A stretch of 20,462 nucleotides of DNA. It comes from Actinomycetota bacterium. Its GTDB lineage: Bacteria; Actinomycetota; Humimicrobiia; Humimicrobiales; Humimicrobiaceae. The DNA lies in NCBI GenBank assembly GCA_023380915.1, contig JAMCSM010000155.1:1-20462 (forward strand), written 5' to 3'. The position numbers and the translations under genes are program-made. Positions 9,136-13,657 of this stretch are shown piece by piece (within the stretch, counting starts at the first letter, position 1; each line of letters begins with the position of its first letter). The notes under the pieces were generated by a model. The model did no database searches. It saw nothing but the letters and a program-made list of their open reading frames with translations, and was not told the DNA's origin.

Positions 9136-9828
9136 TTATCCATTCCCTTCATTTGAATCCTCCATACCTGAGACATTATCCGGACTTTTTCCAGGTTCTT
9201 CATCTATTATTTGCATATCTTTCATATCCATCATAATTTCTTTACTGATATTGTTATTTCTTAAACCTTCTATCATATTGCTGTAAAATTTATTAATCAT
9301 ACTTCTGTCATCATTTTTCAAATTTATATCATTCCCAAGTTTTATGGTTATAATATCTGCATACGCCCTTACAAGCGCATTTATATTTTCATTATATTGA
9401 TGCTTGGTAAGATAATCTTTTTTCAGAAATTTTTTCTGATCGGCAATTTCGCTGCTTAAATTACCGATTATTATTGATATATCCCTGTCAAGGATTTTTT
9501 TATATTCCTCATACTTTCTGCTTTCCTTTTTATCTTTTTCCTTGACTGCTGATTTTATCTGAGCAATTTCATCATCTTTTATAAAAGTTCCTTTAAATAT
9601 TATCGGAAGATTTTCCGGCTGATTGTCTATGGAGGATTTTAAAAATATTAAGTTTGCAAATAACGGGAAATAATATTTTTTCTGATTGAAATAAAGCTCA
9701 TCACTTACTTTAAAAAATCTGCATTCTGCATCAGGCGCGATAGTTAACTGCACCCTGTCTTTAAAAAATCTGGAGTCTTTTATTTTTAATTTTTCCGGAG
9801 TTGTGGTTTCACAAATTTCAAGGCTCAT
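9136..9828 (-). CDS. Uncharacterised protein, first gene of a two-gene operon
   Basis: Unrecognised 230-residue protein. Residues 1-85 look mixed beta and hydrophobic (for example FPLFANLIFLKSS). Residues 95-200 are charged and helical with coiled-coil character. The tail from about 205 is acidic and probably disordered (DEEPGKSPDNVSGMEDSN). It has no signal peptide and no clear membrane span. ATG at 9828 has AGGAT 6 nt upstream. It lies head-to-head with the plus-strand sulfur cluster across a 250-nt gap, so the two could share regulation, though the gap is too AT-rich to name an operator. The downstream partner is the coiled-coil protein at 8161-9132. Confidence 0.72.
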   Translation of the reverse strand: MSLEICETTTPEKLKIKDSRFFKDRVQLTIAPDAECRFFKVSDELYFNQKKYYFPLFANLIFLKSSIDNQPENLPIIFKGTFIKDDEIAQIKSAVKEKDKKESRKYEEYKKILDRDISIIIGNLSSEIADQKKFLKKDYLTKHQYNENINALVRAYADIITIKLGNDINLKNDDRSMINKFYSNMIEGLRNNNISKEIMMDMKDMQIIDEEPGKSPDNVSGMEDSNEGNG

Positions 9829-10078
9829 TATTTTATCCTGTATTTTTCAAATTAACTAAAAAATTGTTATATCAAATTTTTGTACACCAATAATTTATCA
9901 TTTTTAATATATTAAAGCTTTTTTAAGAAAGGTTAAAGTTTTTTGTTCTTAAAATTTAAAATAATTTTAATTACTGAATTTATGGTTTAAAATAAAAAAA
10001 CAATCATTATTTTTATAATTAATAAATTCCAAAACTGGATTTGTTTGTTTATTTTTAACAGGTATTTAAGGAATTAAA
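9829..10078. other. Divergent intergenic region between the orphan operon and the sulfur cluster
   Basis: AT-rich 250 nt that must hold promoters for both directions. On the plus strand a TATAAT occurs at 10014-10019, but the -35 position is only AATAAA. No hairpin, riboswitch-like fold or clear operator was seen. An AAGGA site precedes the plus-strand ATG at 10079 by 6 nt. Confidence 0.4.
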
Positions 10079-11248
10079 ATGGAAGATAATAAATTAATAT
10101 ATCTTGACAATGCATCATCTACAAAACCGGATGACAGAGTAATACAGGATATGCTGCCTTTTATAAAAAATCATTACGGGAATCCTTCCAGTGTTCATCA
10201 GGCAGGTGCAGATGCAAAAGAAGGCATTGAAAATGCCAGATTTAAAGTTGCAGATTTAATTGGTGCAAAGCCTGAAGAAATTTATTTTACCTCCTGCGGA
10301 TCAGAGTCGAACAATTTTGCTCTTATGGGAATTGCTGATGCAAATCAAAGCAAGGGAAAACATATAATTGCATCAGCAATAGAACATATTTCAATTTTAA
10401 ATCCGCTTAAGGAACTTCAAAAAAGAGGTTATGAAACAACTATTATTGCCGTAGACAGGGAAGGATTTGTAAATCCGGAAGATATTAAAAACACAATAAG
10501 ACCTGATACTGTTTTAATCAGCATAATGCATGCAAATAATGAAATTGGCACAATCCAGAAAATCAGGGAGATTTCAGATATTGCTCATAGTCATGGAATC
10601 ATATTTCACAGTGACGGGGTTGCAACAGCAGGAATAATAAAGGTGGATGTAAACGAATTAGGAATTGATTCTTTAAGCTTTTCCTCCCAGCAGATGTACG
10701 GACCTAAAGGAGCTGCAGCACTATATTTAAAAAAAGGCATAAGAATCAAACCTTTTATTTTAGGCGGTGTACAGGAAAGAGGCAGAAGAGCCGGAACAGA
10801 AAATGTCCCGGCAATAGCAGGATTTGGAAGGGCATGTGAAATTGCAAAGACGGAGATGAATTCAATAAATGAAAGATTGATTAAACTGCGTGACAGGCTT
10901 ATAAAAGGAATCCTTGACAATATAAAAGAAGTTACATTAAATGGTTCAATGGAAAGCAGGCTTCCCGGAAATGTTCATGTAAGTTTTAAATATATTGAAG
11001 GCGAATCAATTGTTTTATTTTTAAATATGCAGCAAATAACAGTTGCCACAGGGTCCTCATGTGCCTCGCAGGCGCTTAAAGTTTCTCATGTATGTACATC
11101 CATTGGCCTTGATCAGGCAACCGCACAGGGTTCAATCCTGTTTTCCCTTGGAAAATATAATACTGAAACAGAAATTGACAGGGTAATTGAAGTTCTGCCG
11201 CCTATAATAGACAGATTAAGAAAGATGTCGCCTCTTTATAGGGGATGA
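10079..11248 (+). CDS. Cysteine desulfurase homologue (IscS/NifS fold) lacking the PLP lysine
   Basis: A 389-residue fold-type I aminotransferase-like protein clearly homologous to IscS/NifS: YLDNASSTKP at the N-terminus, AIEHISILNP (His102-103 region), HANNEIGT (151-158), HSDG (Asp179), GPKGAAALY, RRAGTENVP (236-244) and the mobile-loop SSCAS with Cys328. Where IscS has Ser-x-His-Lys followed by YGPKG, this protein reads SSQQM: Gln204-Gln205 replace the His and the Schiff-base lysine (codons CAG CAG at 10688-10693). The DAVQ motif after Asp179 is DGVA, losing a PLP-contacting Gln. The Arg of RFSLG, which binds substrate carboxylate, is Leu354. Classical PLP-dependent desulfuration is therefore unlikely. 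The protein may be a structural partner of the IscU-type scaffold, or move sulfur on Cys328 from another donor. It is complete, with a good ribosome-binding site and no decay. Confidence 0.9.
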   Translation: MEDNKLIYLDNASSTKPDDRVIQDMLPFIKNHYGNPSSVHQAGADAKEGIENARFKVADLIGAKPEEIYFTSCGSESNNFALMGIADANQSKGKHIIASAIEHISILNPLKELQKRGYETTIIAVDREGFVNPEDIKNTIRPDTVLISIMHANNEIGTIQKIREISDIAHSHGIIFHSDGVATAGIIKVDVNELGIDSLSFSSQQMYGPKGAAALYLKKGIRIKPFILGGVQERGRRAGTENVPAIAGFGRACEIAKTEMNSINERLIKLRDRLIKGILDNIKEVTLNGSMESRLPGNVHVSFKYIEGESIVLFLNMQQITVATGSSCASQALKVSHVCTSIGLDQATAQGSILFSLGKYNTETEIDRVIEVLPPIIDRLRKMSPLYRG

Positions 11249-11291
11249 CAATATTAAAATTAAATAATAATGAATTATGTTTTTATTGTCT

Positions 11292-11299
11292 GGTATAAT
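11292..11299 (+). promoter_or_regulatory. Candidate extended -10 promoter upstream of the IscU-like gene
   Basis: TGGTATAAT is a TGn-extended TATAAT element in the 155-nt gap between the desulfurase homologue and the scaffold gene. The -35 position (TGAATT, 11271-11276) is poor, which extended -10 promoters tolerate. The 5' leader would be about 100 nt, and no riboswitch-like pairing was found in it. Confidence 0.4.
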
Positions 11300-11403
11300 T
11301 ATTTAAATAATAAATTTCAAAATTTTAAAATTGTTGTATTATATAAACTTTGAAGATGCTGATGCAATTAAGATTACAATAATTTAGAAATAGCGAGGAA
11401 ATA

Positions 11404-11784
11404 ATGTTTCAATATAATGAAAAAGTAATGGAGCATTTTGCGAACCCGAGAAATGTGGGTGAGATTCCAAATGCAGATGGTATTGGCGAAGTTGGAAATC
11501 CTGTTTGCGGGGATATGATGACCTTTTATATAAAAGTTAAGGACGGCAAGCTTGATGACGTAAAATTTAAAACATTCGGATGCGGAGCTGCTATTGCCGT
11601 TTCGAGCATGGTAAGCGAGATGGCTAAAGGGATGACTCTTGAGCAGGCAATGCAACTGTCCAATAAAGATGTAGCCGAACAGCTTGGAGGCCTTCCTGAA
11701 AATAAACTGCATTGCTCAAACCTTGGTGCGGATGCGCTTCATAAGGCAATAGAAAATTACAGGGAAAAACATAAGGAGATATAA
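11404..11784 (+). CDS. Fe-S cluster assembly scaffold, IscU/NifU N-terminal type
   Basis: 126-residue scaffold on which Fe-S clusters are assembled in the cytoplasm. It consists of the IscU-like domain only. All cluster ligands are present: Cys35 and Asp37 in NPVCGD, Cys60 in FGCGAA, His103 and Cys104 in KLHCSN. The HscA-binding LPPVK of proteobacterial IscU is replaced by LPENK, closer to NifU-type proteins, so it probably does not use an HscA-like chaperone (inference). The ATG has a GAGGA site 5 nt upstream. The stop overlaps the next ATG by one base (TAATG), giving translational coupling to the TusA-like protein. Its partner would normally be a cysteine desulfurase, yet the upstream homologue has lost its catalytic lysine. 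Confidence 0.93.
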   Translation: MFQYNEKVMEHFANPRNVGEIPNADGIGEVGNPVCGDMMTFYIKVKDGKLDDVKFKTFGCGAAIAVSSMVSEMAKGMTLEQAMQLSNKDVAEQLGGLPENKLHCSNLGADALHKAIENYREKHKEI

Positions 11785-12107
11785 TGAATGAAAAACAGTG
11801 TAATTGTCCGTATTGTGAACCGGAAGTAAAGGAAAATCTGGCAGATTTATGCTCACCATGCAGTATAGAGCCTGAAATTAAAGCTGATGAAGTTCTTGAC
11901 TGCACAGGCCTTTATTGTCCTGCTCCTGTTTTTGAAACAAGAAAAAAAATTGATACTATTAAGAAAAATCAGATTCTTTTAATGGTTTCTGATGATCCTG
12001 CTTCTGAAGAAGATATGAAAGCCTGGGCAAAAAGAACGGGCAATGAAATAATGAGCATAGAAAAAGACAGAGATGTCTTTAAATTCTTTATTAAAAAGAT
12101 ATCCTGA
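11784..12107 (+). CDS. TusA-like sulfur carrier with an N-terminal cysteine cluster
   Basis: 107 residues in two parts. Residues 35-107 form a TusA/SirA fold with the CPxP hallmark in CTGLYCPAP (Cys45 is the expected persulfide carrier; Cys40 is nearby). Residues 1-30 add five cysteines at 6, 8, 11, 23 and 26 (CNCPYC then CSPC), a spacing that could bind zinc or an Fe-S cluster, or provide redox thiols. Plain TusA proteins of about 80 residues lack this. Coupled to the scaffold gene by the TAATG overlap, it probably passes sulfur to or from the IscU-like scaffold or the DsrE-like protein (inference). The TusA assignment is firm; the role of the extra cysteines is unknown. Confidence 0.88.
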   Translation: MNEKQCNCPYCEPEVKENLADLCSPCSIEPEIKADEVLDCTGLYCPAPVFETRKKIDTIKKNQILLMVSDDPASEEDMKAWAKRTGNEIMSIEKDRDVFKFFIKKIS

Positions 12108-12230
12108 TTAAATACTTAGGAGTTTGTTTATGAAAAAATGTCTTTGATTTTTTAAGGATATTATTTTTAGATTTATTAATTTTAAAATTTATTACGCTAT
12201 GATATAAGGTTAACATAGGGGGAAATAAAA

Positions 12231-12602
12231 ATGTCAAAGAAAAAAATTTTATATGTTCAGACAAGCGGAATCAACACACCTCAAAGATTATATTCTCCTT
12301 TCATCCTGGCTCAAACTGCTGTTGCCATGGATATAGAACCAATAATATATTTTTTAGGCAAAGGAATAACAGTAGTTGTTAAGGGAAATGCTGAAAAAAT
12401 AAAAATGGGCAGTTTCCCGTCACTTAAAGAAGTAATGGACAAAACTGCTGAACTGGGAATTAAGATGATGATCTGCCAGCAAAGCATGCAGGTTTTTGGC
12501 GAGAATTTAAAACCTGAAGATTTTATAGATTACTGTAAAATTGTCGGAGCAGCTACTTTAAACGATTTAGTCCTGGATGTTGACGGTACAATGTGGTTTT
12601 AA
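12231..12602 (+). CDS. DsrE-family sulfurtransferase-like protein
   Basis: 123 residues with the DsrE/DsrF-like alpha/beta pattern: an opening beta strand (KILYVQTSG), an alternating core, and a single conserved-looking cysteine at 82 in MMICQQSM, where DsrE-family persulfide carriers have theirs. DsrE-like proteins exchange persulfide sulfur with TusA. A strong GGGGGA ribosome-binding site precedes the ATG by about 7 nt. The 123-nt gap after the TusA gene has a possible TATGAT (12198-12203) but no good -35 element, so it may be co-transcribed with the cluster. The protein could instead belong to a broader group annotated only as DsrE-family or peroxiredoxin-like. Confidence 0.85.
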   Translation: MSKKKILYVQTSGINTPQRLYSPFILAQTAVAMDIEPIIYFLGKGITVVVKGNAEKIKMGSFPSLKEVMDKTAELGIKMMICQQSMQVFGENLKPEDFIDYCKIVGAATLNDLVLDVDGTMWF

Positions 12603-12840
12603 CAATATCACAGGTTTAATTTATGCATTTTAACAACAAAAAATATGACCGGATTTTTTAAGCTTAATCATTACATAATGGTTTTTCTATATGTGAAAAT
12701 ACATCATTTTCGTGCTTATTTTAATTAGAGCTGTTCAGTTATAATTGATATCCTGCTGCGTCATCTAAAATAATATCTGAAAACATAATTTTACTTTTTT
12801 AAAAAATATATTATAATTTTTAATAATTAAAAAATTCATT
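12603..12840. other. Intergenic stretch with no recognisable feature
   Basis: About 240 nt of AT-rich sequence after the DsrE-like gene. I see no open frame with a ribosome-binding site, no repeat and no strong hairpin on either strand. It is followed at once by the candidate small-RNA promoter. Confidence 0.5.
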
Positions 12841-12868
12841 TTGATAATTTGAAAATTTTATATATAAA
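12841..12868 (+). promoter_or_regulatory. Candidate promoter for a small RNA
   Basis: TTGATA (12841-12846) and TATAAA (12863-12868) are 16 nt apart. The predicted start, about 12873-12876, falls just where a compact hairpin begins, and a terminator follows at 12899-12969. The arrangement promoter, hairpin, terminator with no coding frame suggests a short independent transcript. Confidence 0.45.
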
Positions 12869-12872
12869 GGGC

Positions 12873-12969
12873 AATTAATCCTTAGATTAATTAGCCATAA
12901 CTACCTCCAAATAATTATTATTAAAATAATTTAAATATAATAATTCTAAAAAATGGAGGTAGTTTTTTT
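12873..12969 (+). ncRNA. Predicted small RNA of about 95 nt
   Basis: Between the candidate promoter and the terminator lie two predicted hairpins. The first is an 8-bp perfect stem, AATTAATC (12873-12880) with GATTAATT (12885-12892) and a CTTA loop. The second is the long terminator stem. The left terminator strand carries ACCTCC, the same core as the anti-Shine-Dalgarno end of 16S rRNA, so the free form could pair with ribosome-binding sites of mRNAs. No known RNA family is recognised. It may simply be a terminator with upstream pairing. Confidence 0.35.
12899..12969 (+). terminator. Rho-independent terminator, downstream of the sulfur cluster or small RNA
   Basis: Left arm AACTACCTCCA (12899-12909) is the exact reverse complement of right arm TGGAGGTAGTT (12954-12964), followed by a run of seven T at 12963-12969. 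The 44-nt interior is AT-rich and can form a second, imperfect stem (AATTATTAT against ATAATAATT). The loop is longer than usual. It would end transcripts reading toward the tRNA gene. Confidence 0.7.
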
Positions 12970-12971
12970 AT

Positions 12972-12999
12972 TTGTAATTTTATCAACTTAAATTATAAT
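12972..12999 (+). promoter_or_regulatory. Candidate promoter of the tRNA-Gln gene
   Basis: TTGTAA (12972-12977) and a perfect TATAAT (12994-12999) are separated by 16 nt. The predicted start is about 13006, some 14 nt before the mature tRNA 5' end. It begins immediately after the terminator. Confidence 0.55.
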
Positions 13000-13019
13000 A
13001 ATATCTTGCAATTCCACTC

Positions 13020-13093
13020 TGGGGAGTAGTCTAGTGGTAGGACACATGACTCTGGATCATGGCGCGGGGGTTCGAGTCCTCCCTCCCCAGCCA
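13020..13093 (+). tRNA. tRNA-Gln (anticodon CUG), CCA encoded
   Basis: Folds into a full cloverleaf. The acceptor stem TGGGGAG (13020-13026) pairs perfectly with CTCCCCA (13083-13089). The D stem is GTCT with GGAC. The anticodon stem CATGA with TCATG encloses the loop CTCTGGA, so the anticodon is CTG. A 4-nt variable loop GCGC follows, then T stem GGGGG with CCTCC around TTCGAGT. The discriminator is G at 13090, and CCA at 13091-13093 is in the DNA. The 3' part of the gene is repeated 162 bp downstream, which makes this gene the probable integration target for the accessory DNA to its right. Confidence 0.95.
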
Positions 13094-13094
13094 A
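13073..13094 (+). repeat. tRNA 3'-end direct repeat, left copy (att-like)
   Basis: These 22 bp, from the T loop through the encoded CCA and one extra A, are identical to 13235-13256. Identity segments covering the 3' end of a tRNA gene are typical of integrase attachment sites, because the inserted element restores the tRNA end. No tyrosine integrase is visible in the window. Confidence 0.85.
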
Positions 13095-13234
13095 ACACTT
13101 TAAATATAAAAGTAAAACTTCATAATGGGTTTAAAGATGCCGGTGGCATGTTTAAACAAGGGACTCGAAAGGACGGAATGAAGCGAAGCGGAATGAGTCC
13201 GCGGCTCTGCAGCGAACGAAGTGAGACGAAAGAC
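13095..13234 (+). mobile_element. GC-rich insert between tRNA-end repeats (possible mini-element or att remnant)
   Basis: The first 65 nt are ordinary AT-rich sequence. From about 13158 the composition jumps to well over 50% G+C. This part begins with GGACTCGAA (13161-13169), the exact reverse complement of the tRNA T-arm TTCGAGTCC (13071-13079). It contains a hairpin GCGGA-ATGAG-TCCGC (13188-13202) and degenerate units of the type GAAGCGAAG and GAACGAAGTGAG. It ends in the right copy of the tRNA repeat. No gene fits inside. It may be a tRNA-derived repetitive mini-element or the scar of a larger element. Confidence 0.5.
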
Positions 13235-13256
13235 CGAGTCCTCCCTCCCCAGCCAA
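13235..13256 (+). repeat. tRNA 3'-end direct repeat, right copy (att-like)
   Basis: Exact 22-bp copy of 13073-13094, without the rest of a tRNA. It marks the right edge of the 162-bp duplication unit and is followed by AT-rich accessory DNA. I saw no third copy to the right within the window, so the outer end of any larger element would be outside. Confidence 0.85.
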
Positions 13257-13657
13257 CCTGTGCAGCATGCAAACTGACCAACTTCCCTAATTTTAATACA
13301 AATATCAAAGGAGTAAATTATTTTATATAAACCATTTAGTCTATGACTACAGTTAACACAATCATCTAAACAGCTGATGGATAAAGGATATAGGCCTGCT
13401 GAGAGAATAGTAGTTTTTTATAATAGTTGATAAATTTAAAGAATCAAAACTGAGTCTCTTAATATCTTCGGATGGAAAAATTTTATGGAAATGAGCCTTT
13501 AGGTTTAGTTAAGTTTAACATAATGATTTTTAATGTTAAGCTGAATATATTTGATGATCCTTCTATTTTAAATATATTAAATTATAATTTTAATTTTAAT
13601 TTATAAGTAGATATGTTTTTATTTATTGCCCCTTTAAGAATGCATATTGTACTATTT
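13257..13657. other. Gene-poor gap between the tRNA repeat and the restriction gene
   Basis: About 400 nt with no convincing gene. A 44-codon plus-strand frame (13472-13606) starts at ATG but has no ribosome-binding site and an AT-driven Asn/Phe/Leu-rich end, so I do not call it. No tRNA, terminator or integrase fragment was recognised. The stretch probably represents decayed mobile DNA. Confidence 0.45.

Noticed and set aside
11249..11403. Possible riboswitch or T-box in the leader of the IscU-like gene
   Set aside because: No stable stem, anticodon-like bulge or terminator/antiterminator pair could be drawn; the sequence is simply AT-rich.
13034..13330. 98-codon plus-strand open frame across the tRNA and its repeat
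   Set aside because: It begins inside the tRNA, encodes VLPPQP twice only because the tRNA end is duplicated, and has no ribosome-binding site.
13472..13606. 44-codon plus-strand frame in the gap before res
   Set aside because: No ribosome-binding site, low-complexity end driven by AT-rich DNA, and no recognisable family.
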